The notes under the pieces are model-generated. The model was given only the letters and a program-made list of their open reading frames with translations. It ran no database searches and had not been told where the DNA came from. Below are positions 9,501 through 17,709 of a DNA stretch of 50,929 bases, in pieces; the stretch's first letter is position 1; each line of letters begins with the position of its first letter. The stretch comes from Defluviitaleaceae bacterium. GTDB taxonomy: Bacteria > Bacillota > Clostridia > Lachnospirales > WQUN01. The DNA is taken from assembly GCA_009780315.1 (NCBI GenBank), contig WRAH01000019.1, forward strand, positions 1 through 50,929, read 5' to 3'. Both the position numbers and the translations under genes were made by a program.

Positions 9501-9863
9501 TGGCGTAGCATTATTCTGCTGCCCGCCAACTCTTCCATTAACCATTTCCACATGTCCGCCTTGAATAAATATGCGTCCATTCACAGCCCGTGCAGTGTTT
9601 GTATGGTTAGCATTGATAGTGAGTGTACCACCAGGCATGACTGTAATGTTACCATTTACACGACCTGCGCCACTAATGAGCAACGCTTGACCATTTCCAA
9701 CAGTAATATTACCACTTCTGGTGTTTGTGATTGTTGTCAGTGCTGGGTCTGCATGTACAGTAGAAACAGCAAAAACAACATAAGCACCACACAGCGCAAA
9801 TACCATTAGAAATGCCATAAAAGCTGATACGTAGCTCAAGGTTTTTTTACTTACATTCTCCAT
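6585..9863 (-). CDS. Giant secreted beta-helix protein with acidic C-terminal tail
   Basis: 1092 residues. The N-terminal hydrophobic segment (about 12-38) looks like a signal peptide cleaved near VHA. From about 45 to 760 the chain is built of rungs such as FTMNGGTI, FNMHGGTI and GGGVxV, typical of a right-handed parallel beta-helix. Residues about 815-1040 are a different, strand-rich region with aromatic clusters (QFWFIIWQGIYFPGMGW), possibly a beta-sandwich. The last 50 residues are almost all Glu, Asp, Ser, Val and Ile. It shares the rung consensus with the neighbouring WxL-like protein but has no WxL motif, sortase signal or C-terminal membrane helix. It may be released or held electrostatically. 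Single-gene unit with its own promoter and terminator. Confidence 0.78.
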   Translation of the reverse strand: MENVSKKTLSYVSAFMAFLMVFALCGAYVVFAVSTVHADPALTTITNTRSGNITVGNGQALLISGAGRVNGNITVMPGGTLTINANHTNTARAVNGRIFIQGGHVEMVNGRVGGQQNNATPTVVLNSGSFTMNGGTLHSNSGHNHGGFAVEVNDGVFTLNGGVVIGGNGLQSSNAPAVRVNAQGNFIMNGGTIRGDEILATTHGTRGVHVNGGTFTMYSGIIRSYINNNRPAVHVTAGAFEMHGGSVQTGNNANAIGVRVDGGIFTMYDGEIRNRSNGFNGTGVDVRLNGHFEMNGGDIHTNLRGVDVHGTHAVFNMDGGIIRNNRVVQGAGVRAQNGATFNLSGAGTITNNRAVGGTRSNRGGGGVMVSGLNTAFNMNGGVISNNIAEPHSLHTGEPRLNGFDGRGGGVLVTGNAIFNMNSGVIEGNTAPAGGGVAVLSYNNRETATAFNMHGGTIRSNRSVNVGGAYTLYYTGGGVQVIAFNRTANASGRGTIATFNMFGGYVEDNVATSYDRWSGEWGVNGGGVSVVTQTGLFTLYPVDQWPQVPANAIFNFHGGSIRGNEAVETNPDRVRTTQTGVPLHSNRRYVGAGGVFVHKNGAVMNMFDGAVIENNIARNGGGVTVSNTGTFNMYGGSIRNNIARGGYLNSQGFELRGGGGVYLHNSDYSYPHRLAEYRPGQSWHLTPGMTPTFNMLGGEIVNNQAPSGGGVYWNIMPVDWLTLPGIPALSGRNPIHTRPKFVNNLFNRETNLARVNIGPNAVIANNIAWGGTFIDDEVWVRHQVGNETMFRWQGVLSDGTPNEGVSPHMRSTSGVGANPFNNHDILTWGGFLGDGDGLLMVTAEVTVSWNTVSTANTAGENIARVTATTPNGDVYVIYVENGETIDVEVGAEIVVEPVITTIADGEAGHGEPAFRVMAFYVDGERTTLARLEDGELIEYPETSVITYTLTEENLEIKYIVEEQFWFIIWQGIYFPGMGWIIIGEAPNSPIGPFINGQDIPLLIVPFGAEYTFLIEIREGVFMIQTVDGLIQVEVVSEEDIIFEKDVDADVISEEEEDIEEEISEEEDDSEEVISEEDEEEEDVEDVEESVIAE

Positions 9864-10023
9864 TTTATTTTCTCCTTTTTAATATTTATTTTTACTACAA
9901 CACCAGGGCTTTTGAATCCCCCACACCACCTTTCATATCCAAGCCCTACTTACCTACAACATGTGCAAATTAAAGGAACAAATTATAATGAATTATAGTA
10001 ATATCACTACATGTCCTTCAATT
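9864..10023 (-). promoter_or_regulatory. Long structured 5' leader of the beta-helix gene
   Basis: About 160 bases lie between the predicted start of transcription and the ATG. On the minus strand AATTGAAGGA pairs with TCCTTTAATT (one wobble) and encloses two small hairpins (TAGT/ACTA and TATAA/TTATA), a three-way-junction-like fold. Downstream, AGGGCTT pairs with AAGCCCT across a G-rich segment close to the ribosome site. I could not match it to a known riboswitch class. Nothing coding is visible here. Confidence 0.45.
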
Positions 10024-10029
10024 GTCGTT

Positions 10030-10058
10030 ATTATATACAATTTTAGTCCAGATTGCAA
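10030..10058 (-). promoter_or_regulatory. SigA-type promoter of the giant beta-helix gene
   Basis: Minus strand: TTGCAA (10053-10058), a 17-base spacer and a perfect TATAAT (10030-10035). The -35 box shares its TTGCA core with the promoter of the neighbouring surface operon. Confidence 0.7.
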
Positions 10059-10151
10059 CATGAAAATTGACACCGCTTGAATAGCAGTATCAGTTTAGTT
10101 AATTTTTATCTCATTTAACAAATAAATTTTAAAAATATGTAGTAAAACAAC

Positions 10152-10200
10152 AAAAAAGCGATTCAAAACCAAACTATAATTGGTTTTAAGCCGCTTTTTT
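10152..10200 (-). terminator. Terminator of the distal flagellar operon
   Basis: AAAAAAGCG and TTGGTTTT-type arms form a long imperfect stem (AAAAAAGCG...CGCTTTTTT outside, AAAACCAA/TTGGTTTT inside). It lies about 60 bases past the flhB stop codon and is flanked by A and T runs. It marks the end of the flagellar genes. Confidence 0.8.
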
Positions 10201-10259
10201 ATTATTTATTAGCGTTATTACAAAATCAATATGATGACTAACACTTACTATCTCTTTTT

Positions 10260-11381
10260 TTATACAGCATTATTTTTTAACTTAAATACATAAGCCATAA
10301 TTTCTGCAACGGCTACATACAATTCCTCTGGTATTTCTTGGTCAATTTCAACATCACTATAAATTGCCCGTGCAAGGGGCGGGTTTTCTACAATAGGCAC
10401 ATTGTTATCTTTTGCAGCATCTTTAATCCGCTTTGCCGCAAAATCAACACCCTTTGCAATAAGCACCGGCGCACCGCCCATGCCCTGCATATCATATTTC
10501 AAAGCAACTGCAAAATGCGTTGGGTTCGTAATAACTACATCTGCCTGAGGAACACTCTGCATCATCCGACGCATAGACGCTTCACGCATTTTCTGCCTAA
10601 TTTTCCCCTTAATTTGAGGATTACCTTCTTGTTGCTTATATTCTTCTTTAACCTCGTGCTTACTCATGCGCAAGTCTTTCTCATGCTTCCACTTGGTATA
10701 TCCATAGTCCAAAACTGCAATAAAAATATACAACACACCAATGGTAATTCCTAGCGTAATAATTAAACTTCCAAGATAAGATATAGCCTCATGAAACGAC
10801 ATATTCAACAACGCAGGAATAATATCAAGTTCACCAACAAGCACAAAATAAACTACAATCCCCACAACAATCAGCTTCAAAAGACTCTTAACCAAGTTTA
10901 CAATACTTTGCATAGAGATAATCTTTTTAAATCCCTTTAACGGATTCAATTTTGACCCTTTAGGTTGAAGGGGTTTACTGGTAACCTTCCATCCAACTTG
11001 CAAAAGATTTATAACTACCCCAACAATGGTAGTCACAATAAACATGGGCATCGTAATCATAATAACCCGTCCAAGACTCCAGCTTATACGACGTGCTATA
11101 TCTACATCCGAAAAGTTGTTAATAAAATCCCTATCTTCAAACATTTGAAAATTAAGTGCAAACATATCTAAAATTCCACCAATAATCCCCACACCAAATA
11201 GCGACAGCGCAAAAAAACCTACAACAAGCATAGCCGCAGTAGAAACCTCTTGGCTTTTTGCAACTTGCCCTTCTTCCCTTGCCTTATTCCGTTTCTTAGG
11301 TGTAGCTGTTTCAGTTTTTTCTCCACTGCCACTATCTTGAAAAAACGTAAGATTCAGCGGTATCATGATTTTTTTCTGCAT
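10260..11381 (-). CDS. flhB: Flagellar export switch protein FlhB
   Basis: 373 residues, the usual length. The N-terminal region has EKTETATPKKR, typical of FlhB, then four membrane segments between about 48 and 225. The cytoplasmic domain holds the autocleavage motif NPTH (286-289), where cleavage between Asn and Pro switches export from rod/hook to filament proteins. The start codon overlaps the fliR stop as TAATG, so the two are translationally coupled. It is the last gene of the operon; flhA, which commonly follows in Clostridia, is absent here. Confidence 0.97.
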   Translation of the reverse strand: MQKKIMIPLNLTFFQDSGSGEKTETATPKKRNKAREEGQVAKSQEVSTAAMLVVGFFALSLFGVGIIGGILDMFALNFQMFEDRDFINNFSDVDIARRISWSLGRVIMITMPMFIVTTIVGVVINLLQVGWKVTSKPLQPKGSKLNPLKGFKKIISMQSIVNLVKSLLKLIVVGIVVYFVLVGELDIIPALLNMSFHEAISYLGSLIITLGITIGVLYIFIAVLDYGYTKWKHEKDLRMSKHEVKEEYKQQEGNPQIKGKIRQKMREASMRRMMQSVPQADVVITNPTHFAVALKYDMQGMGGAPVLIAKGVDFAAKRIKDAAKDNNVPIVENPPLARAIYSDVEIDQEIPEELYVAVAEIMAYVFKLKNNAV

Positions 11382-12199
11382 TACGTCACCTCTGGCGGCA
11401 ATGGCATCATGCCTTCAATCGTACTCACAAGCATCCCCAATGCCGTATCAAATACAGTATCATAAATAAATCCCATGCTCGGTAAAATAACAATAAACAC
11501 CAAAAAAAGTCCAACTAAAACCTTCAACGGCATACCCACAACAAAAACATTCATTTGCGGCACAGCCTTAACCATAATACCCAAGCATATATCAATAATC
11601 AGCATTGTACCCACAAGCGGTAGCGCAATGCCAATGGCAAGCAACACAAATCCAACAAATGAAACCACCAGAAACCAAGCCAGCTCCCTATTATCAATAA
11701 TCAAAGCTGTGCCAATTGGCACAAGTTCATAGCTCATAAAAAAAACACGCAAAAATTCATGTAAACCACCAGAAAGAACTAAAAAAACACTGACTGTCAT
11801 AAACAATAAATTTCCCATGACAGGTACTTGAATTTGCTGTACAGGGTCCATGACGTTAACCATCGCAAACCCCATAGAAAAGTCCATGAAATGCCCTGCA
11901 AAAAGTAATAAGTTCATAACAAAAGATAAAACAAAACCCATCGTAGCACCCGCCATGAACTCAATTAAAATAAGCATAATAAGTCCAGAAGGCGTGTCAT
12001 GATAGGTAGCGGTAGTCACTATTCCAGAAGCAAAAATAGCAACAGAAATAACAAATGCTGTAAATAAGCGCACCTGCATCGGAATACCCATACTCGAAAG
12101 TACAGGCAAAAAAATCATAAATGCCGATACACGCACCATAATCAACAAAAGAACATCTGTACTGTTAAAAAAATCAATAAGAAAAGGAAGCGTCTCCAT
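11381..12199 (-). CDS. fliR: Flagellar export gate protein FliR
   Basis: 272 residues, nearly all hydrophobic, with about six predicted membrane segments, matching the normal size and composition of FliR. FliR forms the export gate together with FliP and FliQ inside the MS ring. It follows fliQ by 5 bases and ends in a TAATG junction with flhB. Nothing unusual is seen in the sequence. Confidence 0.95.
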   Translation of the reverse strand: METLPFLIDFFNSTDVLLLIMVRVSAFMIFLPVLSSMGIPMQVRLFTAFVISVAIFASGIVTTATYHDTPSGLIMLILIEFMAGATMGFVLSFVMNLLLFAGHFMDFSMGFAMVNVMDPVQQIQVPVMGNLLFMTVSVFLVLSGGLHEFLRVFFMSYELVPIGTALIIDNRELAWFLVVSFVGFVLLAIGIALPLVGTMLIIDICLGIMVKAVPQMNVFVVGMPLKVLVGLFLVFIVILPSMGFIYDTVFDTALGMLVSTIEGMMPLPPEVT

Positions 12200-12204
12200 G
12201 TAAA

Positions 12205-12483
12205 CTATATCCTCGGATGAACAAAGGTCATAAAACTATCTTGAATCAGTGTAAAAAAGAAAATAAGCTGCCCAAGCATAAAAGGACCAAAAGCAACTAA
12301 AGAAAGTAAAACCGCCAAGATTTTAGGAATAAACGCCAAAGTAGGCTCTTGAATACTCGTTACAGTTTGAAAAATACTCATAACAAGTCCTGCAATAAGC
12401 CCAAGTGTAAGCGGCGGTGCAGAAACTAAAATAATAGTCCAAAGTCCTTCTTGTATCAATGAAAGCACAGTACCCTGATCCAA
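12205..12483 (-). CDS. fliQ: Flagellar export gate protein FliQ
   Basis: 92 residues with two membrane hairpin helices and the conserved middle TVTSIQEPTLAFIPK, a hallmark of FliQ. Four copies join five FliP and one FliR in the export gate. It sits in the standard order fliP-fliQ-fliR. Confidence 0.96.
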   Translation of the reverse strand: MDQGTVLSLIQEGLWTIILVSAPPLTLGLIAGLVMSIFQTVTSIQEPTLAFIPKILAVLLSLVAFGPFMLGQLIFFFTLIQDSFMTFVHPRI

Positions 12484-12515
12484 AACTTACACCACCTTAT
12501 TGAAATTTTCCTGCG

Positions 12516-13286
12516 CTAATAGTAAACATTAAATGTTACCATCAGGCTCTCAATCAACATCCCCCACCCGCCAGAAAGGATAAACACCATAATCTTAAAA
12601 GGCATTGAAATCATCGCAGGCGGAAGCATCATCATACCCATGGACATCAGCACGCTCGCTACAACCATGTCTATCACAATAAAGGGTAAGTAAATAAGAA
12701 ACCCCATAATAAAAGCAATCATCAGCTCATTGATAATAAATGCAGGAATCAAAATATAATTTGGCACTTCTTCAAATTCATACATTTGCTGGTCAGCCAA
12801 GTTAAAGAATAATTCAAGAGAGCTCATTCCCATATCTGAATCCAATTGCACAAACATGAAATGTCGAATAGGCTCCATAGCAGCATCAATCGCTTCTTCA
12901 ACACTAATCTCCCCTGCCCCAAACGGCTGAATCGCACGCTCGTTAATTTCAGCAAAAACAGGAGTCATTATAAAAATCGTTAAAAAAATAGCGATACCCA
13001 CCAATACTTGATTCGGCGGCATCTGCTGGGTTGCCATAGCTTGGCGACCAAAAGCTAAAACAATAATAATACGCGTAAAACCTGTCAAAAGTACAAGCAA
13101 AGACGGTGCAAGTGCAATAATACTAACTAAAAAGAATACTTGTAAAGTCGAAACAACCTCTGTAGGGTCATCCGTTCCCTCAAGCAGGGGACTAATCCCG
13201 GGGAATAATTGCCCTGCATAAACATGTACAGAAAAAACCCCAATAAACAAAGCGGTCAGCAGCGTGAATTTTAGAATTCTATTCAT
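12516..13286 (-). CDS. fliP: Flagellar export gate protein FliP
   Basis: 256 residues from the ATG at 13286, chosen because AGAGG lies 7 bases upstream and the protein then begins with a normal cleavable signal peptide (ending VYAG); a longer in-frame start would add 24 residues not expected in FliP. FliP signatures are present: LLVLLTGFTRIIIVL, then QMPPNQVLVG, then the C-terminal SVLMSMGMMMLPP. The start overlaps the end of fliO by 8 bases. FliP forms the core of the type III export channel. Confidence 0.95.
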   Translation of the reverse strand: MNRILKFTLLTALFIGVFSVHVYAGQLFPGISPLLEGTDDPTEVVSTLQVFFLVSIIALAPSLLVLLTGFTRIIIVLAFGRQAMATQQMPPNQVLVGIAIFLTIFIMTPVFAEINERAIQPFGAGEISVEEAIDAAMEPIRHFMFVQLDSDMGMSSLELFFNLADQQMYEFEEVPNYILIPAFIINELMIAFIMGFLIYLPFIVIDMVVASVLMSMGMMMLPPAMISMPFKIMVFILSGGWGMLIESLMVTFNVYY

Positions 13287-13710
13287 CCGAATCCTCTTCT
13301 CTCTGGCCATCCTTTGCCTGGGGTAAGAATCTTTGCATAATCTTATTAAACGGCACATTTATAGGCGGCACATCCACCGCCTCAGGTTCTTCAACCTCGT
13401 CCTTAGAAAGTTCTGCAAGCAAAGTAATGCCTTTATCTTTGCTTACACCAATAACCAAGAACTTATCGCCCACCTTTATAAGCTGTACCATAGATTGCGC
13501 ACCTATGGCAATGGTTTCAATCAGTTTCAAATTTCCGTTGCGTGACCATTGACTAGCCCGCCCACGGGCTCCAACAAGCCGCAACACAAAATAAGCCAGT
13601 ATCGCCACAAATACTGTAGCTAAAATGATACGAAAAAAATGACCTACCATTGCTGATGCTGCTGCCGCAGACCAGCTCTCTAGGTTTATGACATAAGCAA
13701 AAGTATCCAC
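13279..13710 (-). CDS. fliO: Flagellar biosynthesis protein FliO (FliZ)
   Basis: 143 residues. One membrane helix (about 25-45) is followed by the short beta-rich FliO domain containing IETIAIGAQSMVQLIKVGDKFLVIG cut into its typical strands, and an acidic charged tail. FliO is an assembly chaperone for the FliP ring. It lies 7 bases after cheY and overlaps fliP by 8 bases. Confidence 0.9.
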   Translation of the reverse strand: MDTFAYVINLESWSAAAASAMVGHFFRIILATVFVAILAYFVLRLVGARGRASQWSRNGNLKLIETIAIGAQSMVQLIKVGDKFLVIGVSKDKGITLLAELSKDEVEEPEAVDVPPINVPFNKIMQRFLPQAKDGQREEDSDE

Positions 13711-13717
13711 GATATCT

Positions 13718-14083
13718 CTAGCCGATTACTTTTTTAACAGCCTCAATAACACGGTCTGCTTGGAAGGGCTTAACAATAAAGTCCCTCGCCCCAGCCTGAA
13801 TAGACTCAATAACCATAGCCTGCTGCCCCATTGCAGAACACATGATAATCAAAGCATTAGCATCTTCGGCTTTAATTCCTTTTGCAGCTTGAATACCATC
13901 CATTTCAGGCATGGTAATATCTAAAATACAAAGTTGAGGTTTAAGCTCTTTATATTTTTCAATAGCCTTTAGGCCATTCTCAGCTTCACCAACAACAGTA
14001 TACCCATTCTTTGTTAAAATATCCTTTAACATCATACGCATGAATGCGGCATCGTCAACCAAAAGAATTGTTTTGTCAGCCAT
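13718..14083 (-). CDS. cheY: Chemotaxis response regulator CheY
   Basis: 121 residues, a single receiver domain. Visible active-site residues are D10 and D11 (acid pocket), D55 in LDITMP (phosphorylated), S83 in CSAMGQ, and K105 in VKPF. Phospho-CheY binds the FliM/FliY switch and controls rotation. In Gram-positive flagellar operons it lies between fliY and fliO, exactly as here. It may therefore be matched to the CheC-type phosphatase region of FliY next door. Confidence 0.95.
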   Translation of the reverse strand: MADKTILLVDDAAFMRMMLKDILTKNGYTVVGEAENGLKAIEKYKELKPQLCILDITMPEMDGIQAAKGIKAEDANALIIMCSAMGQQAMVIESIQAGARDFIVKPFQADRVIEAVKKVIG

Positions 14084-14097
14084 AAAATATCCACTCC

Positions 14098-15321
14098 TTA
14101 GATTCTTTTCTCTACGCTGATAATGTCAGTAATCCGAATGCCAAAGTTTTCATCAATAACTACAACTTCGCCTTTGGCAACAAACTTTCCATTTACCAAT
14201 ATATCAATTGGCTCACCCGCTAGTTTATCTAATTCTAACACAGTTCCAGGGGAGAATTCCAATATTTCTGATATTTTCTTATGAGTACGCCCAAGCTCAA
14301 CAGTAATCTCCAAAGGCACATCCATGATGATACCCATGTTTTCTTTTTGTTGATAAACTTCGCCAACATCAAATGGCTGAAATTGAGCAACTTGTACATT
14401 TTGATGAATAGGTTGAGGGGGCGGAGGATAATGTCCTGGTGCAGGAGGATATCCTGGTTGTTGAGGAGGATACCCATACGCCTCTGTAGGTGGATGCCCC
14501 ATCATAGGCGGTGCAGCAGCCATTGGCGGCGAATGCATTACAGGTGCCTCAACAGGAGGCGGTGCAGGTTCTGGTGCAGTATCTTCTGCGCCACCATTAA
14601 ACATATGCTCTTTTAATGTCATCACCAGTTCACGCGCAAAATCTGCGGGTATTATTTGCATGATTTCACTATCAATCAAATCGCCAATTTCCATACGGAA
14701 AGATACACATGCAATTATATCATCTGGTGCAAAACCTATTGTATCTAAAAACTCTTCCGCAGAAAAATCTAATACAAATGGCTGTGGTGTATCAATATCA
14801 ACTTTTTTTCTTATCATTGACGATAAAGATGTTGATGCCGAACCTACCATTTGATTCATCGCTTCACCAATGGCACTCATATCTAACTCATTAAGTTCTA
14901 TTGGTTCGGACACTTCACCCGCGCCGCCCATCATAAGATCCGCGATGATTTTAACATCACGGTCTCTCAAAATCAATATATTTGAACCACGTAGCCCTTC
15001 TCTATATCCAACTTTTATACCTACAGTGGGTCTATCATACCCTGAAGAAAGCGTACCCCAGTCTATAAGCTTTACTTTTGGCGTTGTAATTAAAACTTTT
15101 TGATTCAATAGTGTAAATAGTGTTGTAGCTGCCGTACCCATATTTATATTGCCTATTTCGCCTAAAACGTCTTGGTCTTCAGCAGAAAGAAGATTGGCTT
15201 CATCAATAGCGTTATTTTCTGAATCTAAACTAGACCCAGCGTCATCATCGCTACCTCCGACATCATCTAACATATTACCCAGCAACGCGTCTAGCTCTTC
15301 TTGAGAAAGCATTTCACCCAT
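14098..15321 (-). CDS. fliY: Flagellar switch phosphatase FliY (CheC-like + FliN domain)
   Basis: 407 residues from the ATG at 15321, which has GGAGGAG 7 bases upstream and overlaps the fliM stop by 8 bases. The start [14 protein letters not shown] resembles the CheY-binding N-terminus of FliM/FliY. A CheC-like region follows with two phosphatase motifs, EIGNINMG and AIGEAMNQ. Then comes a Pro/Tyr-rich linker (about 265-310) and a C-terminal FliN/SpoA domain (about 320-407, [11 protein letters not shown]). FliY forms the C ring and dephosphorylates CheY-P. Confidence 0.95.
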   Translation of the reverse strand: MGEMLSQEELDALLGNMLDDVGGSDDDAGSSLDSENNAIDEANLLSAEDQDVLGEIGNINMGTAATTLFTLLNQKVLITTPKVKLIDWGTLSSGYDRPTVGIKVGYREGLRGSNILILRDRDVKIIADLMMGGAGEVSEPIELNELDMSAIGEAMNQMVGSASTSLSSMIRKKVDIDTPQPFVLDFSAEEFLDTIGFAPDDIIACVSFRMEIGDLIDSEIMQIIPADFARELVMTLKEHMFNGGAEDTAPEPAPPPVEAPVMHSPPMAAAPPMMGHPPTEAYGYPPQQPGYPPAPGHYPPPPQPIHQNVQVAQFQPFDVGEVYQQKENMGIIMDVPLEITVELGRTHKKISEILEFSPGTVLELDKLAGEPIDILVNGKFVAKGEVVVIDENFGIRITDIISVEKRI

Positions 15322-16306
15322 TGTCCAACTCCTCCCTCTCAACCAAATCCGTAATCTGAACCGCGAACTTACCTCTGCTAGTTCCTGGTTTAGCATGGAA
15401 TTTATGCAAAGTTCCAACAACTACATTTACATCAGAAGTTACATATGAATCAAGTGGAATAACATCCCCAACTTGCAAGTTAACAAAATCACTAACCATA
15501 ATTTTCGTCCGCCCTACTTGCACAGAAACAGGAATGCGGGCGCGTTCAAGTTCTATTTCAAGACGTTCACGATAAATATCCTTATTTGCCTCTTCACGCT
15601 GAGAGTACCCAAACCGCGTGTAAAGCCTATCCACAACTGGCTCTAATACTCTGTGTGGCAAGCAGAAAGAAATATTCCCCTCAGAACTTCCAACCTTTAT
15701 TGTTAAAACAACGAGCGCAACTTTATCTGTTGGGGCAATAATTTGTGCAAACTGAGTATTCGTTTCAATTTTTTCAAGCTTTGGTCTTAAAGATACAACG
15801 CCTTCCCAAGGCTCAGGCAAGAAGTTTAAAATTTGAAGCATAACACGTTCAAGCAATATTTTTTCTATTTCAGAAAATTCTCTAAGTTTATTCAATCCAA
15901 AACCAGGACCACCCAATATTCGGTCAATGATAGCATAGCCCACATTACTACTCATATCTGCAATAACTGTTCCTTTAAGCGGTGCAAGTTCCATCATAGA
16001 AAGAATAACAGGGTTAGCTAAAGCCACATTAAAATCACGATACATAATTTCTTCAGAACTTGACACCTCTAAATGAACTGCAGTACGTAAATATCCTGTA
16101 AGAAATGAAGATGTGCTTCGTGCAAAATTGTCAAAAATATTTTCTAAAGTACGCAATTGTTCTCTACTAAATTTTGTAGGATTAGCAAAATCATATGGTC
16201 TTGCATCTGCACCTTTTACCGCTGGAGGAGGAGCGTCCGTGACACCGCCACCTGCCATTTGCTGTAATAGAGCATCTATCTCACTTTGAGAGAGGATATC
16301 ACTCAA
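15314..16306 (-). CDS. fliM: Flagellar motor switch protein FliM
   Basis: 330 residues. The N-terminus [17 protein letters not shown] is the CheY-P-binding segment. The middle domain carries [18 protein letters not shown] and later GGPG, and the C-terminal part is a SpoA domain ending in the LVEREE region. FliM joins FliG and FliY in the C ring. Gap to fliL is 5 bases. Confidence 0.96.
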   Translation of the reverse strand: MSDILSQSEIDALLQQMAGGGVTDAPPPAVKGADARPYDFANPTKFSREQLRTLENIFDNFARSTSSFLTGYLRTAVHLEVSSSEEIMYRDFNVALANPVILSMMELAPLKGTVIADMSSNVGYAIIDRILGGPGFGLNKLREFSEIEKILLERVMLQILNFLPEPWEGVVSLRPKLEKIETNTQFAQIIAPTDKVALVVLTIKVGSSEGNISFCLPHRVLEPVVDRLYTRFGYSQREEANKDIYRERLEIELERARIPVSVQVGRTKIMVSDFVNLQVGDVIPLDSYVTSDVNVVVGTLHKFHAKPGTSRGKFAVQITDLVEREELDNG

Positions 16307-16311
16307 TTAAC

Positions 16312-16821
16312 TCACCTACCTCTCGACACAAACCAATCTGAAAATTCAACTAAAATAATCAGATTTGTTGCAAATGCTGTTTGTAATCGTATCATAATTT
16401 CTTCAGCAGCAGCGTTTCGTCCTTCAACCGTACTCACCTGCTCGTAAGTAAGGTCTCCCAAAACATCAATTGCAATACCTTGTGCCATCCTTAAACGCTC
16501 TTCAAGGGCTTCAATAAATGCTTCAACTTCAACTTGTTCTCCCGTATTATTAACACCTAAAATAACCTCCGCAGCAACAGCACCACTTCTACCATCTGCA
16601 CTCACTGCTAAATTTGTAGAAAAACGGCTACCAAGAGGTACTTCCACCATATCCATCCGTGACAAATTAGGCGGTGGTGCAGGGGTATAAACCGCATGAA
16701 AATCCGATGGACTATCATCCCCTACAAGACCTATCAAAAACAATGTAGTGCCTACCACAGCACCTAATAATAATACCAAAAGGGCAATGATTATAAACAT
16801 CATTAACTTGCTTTTGTCCAT
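16312..16821 (-). CDS. fliL: Flagellar basal-body-associated protein FliL
   Basis: 169 residues with an N-terminal membrane helix (about 7-31) and an extracytoplasmic domain typical of FliL, ending in the usual amphipathic stretch of AAEEIMIRLQTA followed by a beta strand. FliL surrounds the stator units and stabilises them. It lies between motB and fliM. Confidence 0.88.
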   Translation of the reverse strand: MDKSKLMMFIIIALLVLLLGAVVGTTLFLIGLVGDDSPSDFHAVYTPAPPPNLSRMDMVEVPLGSRFSTNLAVSADGRSGAVAAEVILGVNNTGEQVEVEAFIEALEERLRMAQGIAIDVLGDLTYEQVSTVEGRNAAAEEIMIRLQTAFATNLIILVEFSDWFVSRGR

Positions 16822-16851
16822 CCAATTTTCCTACTTCCTAATAAAGGTTAA

Positions 16852-17709
16852 TCAATCCATAGGTATAGACCACATATTACCAACCAAGCCAGAGCCAGTC
16901 CCTTCAGCTCTATTAAAAACTTTTATTTCAACTCTACGGTTCATAGCACGCCCTTCAGCAGTAGCGTTGTCACCAATAGGGAAATATTCTCCCCTGCCAG
17001 AGCCTGCAATATGTGCTGGGCTAATATTCCAATTCATGACAAGGTATTCCACCACATTAGATGCTCTCATGCTAGACAACGCCCAGTTACTAGAAAAAGT
17101 GGCTGTATGAATAGGCTGATTATCTGTATGCCCTTCAACGACTATGCCATGCCCTTGAGCCACAACGCCTGATAAAAATGGACCAAGATAATTTAGAACC
17201 TCCATTGCAGACGGTAAAAGTCGTGCATCTCCAGAGTTAAAGAGCATTCCATCTGTAGTTGGAAGGGTTATACTAATAAAGTTATCACCCTCTTGTATTA
17301 TCATATCATTAATTAAATCAACTATATGTGCTGAACTCGGTTCAAGGGTTGCCAAATACGTTGCAAAAGTAGTCATCAAGTCGCCTACAATATCCCCTTG
17401 ACCTTCAACTCCACCCATCGCACCTTCATAGTCTTCGCCACCTTCACCATCAGGTATTGGTGGTGGTGAGTCCTCAAAAATTCCTACACCCATGTTAATC
17501 ATCATATCTCCGCCCCCGCCATCTAGGGGGAATAGTTCCTCTGCACGGGCCGGATTAAAAGATGCTATAAATTGATTAAACAAATCTTCATCTACCACAG
17601 ACATGGAAAACAACAAGATAAAAAAAGCCATTAGCACAGTAACCATGTCTGCATAACTAGCCATCCAACCTGGAAGCCCCTTAGGAGGGTCTGGCTTTTT
17701 CTTCTTCAT
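16852..17709 (-). CDS. motB: Flagellar stator protein MotB
   Basis: 285 residues. The N-terminal helix PGWMASYADMVTVLMAFF contains the proton/sodium-carrying aspartate D21. The periplasmic OmpA-like peptidoglycan-binding domain has VEGHTDNQP, SSNWALSSMRASNVVEYL, GRGEYFPIGDN and NRRVEIKV. A Gly/Pro-rich linker separates the two parts. The start overlaps the motA stop by one base. Confidence 0.96.
   Translation of the reverse strand: MKKKKPDPPKGLPGWMASYADMVTVLMAFFILLFSMSVVDEDLFNQFIASFNPARAEELFPLDGGGGDMMINMGVGIFEDSPPPIPDGEGGEDYEGAMGGVEGQGDIVGDLMTTFATYLATLEPSSAHIVDLINDMIIQEGDNFISITLPTTDGMLFNSGDARLLPSAMEVLNYLGPFLSGVVAQGHGIVVEGHTDNQPIHTATFSSNWALSSMRASNVVEYLVMNWNISPAHIAGSGRGEYFPIGDNATAEGRAMNRRVEIKVFNRAEGTGSGLVGNMWSIPMD

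Noticed and set aside
3100..9863. Regular short repeats resembling a CRISPR or tandem DNA array
   Set aside because: The repeats are codon-level beta-helix rungs with variable spacing (about 50-100 bases) inside intact genes; there are no constant spacers or repeats of fixed length.
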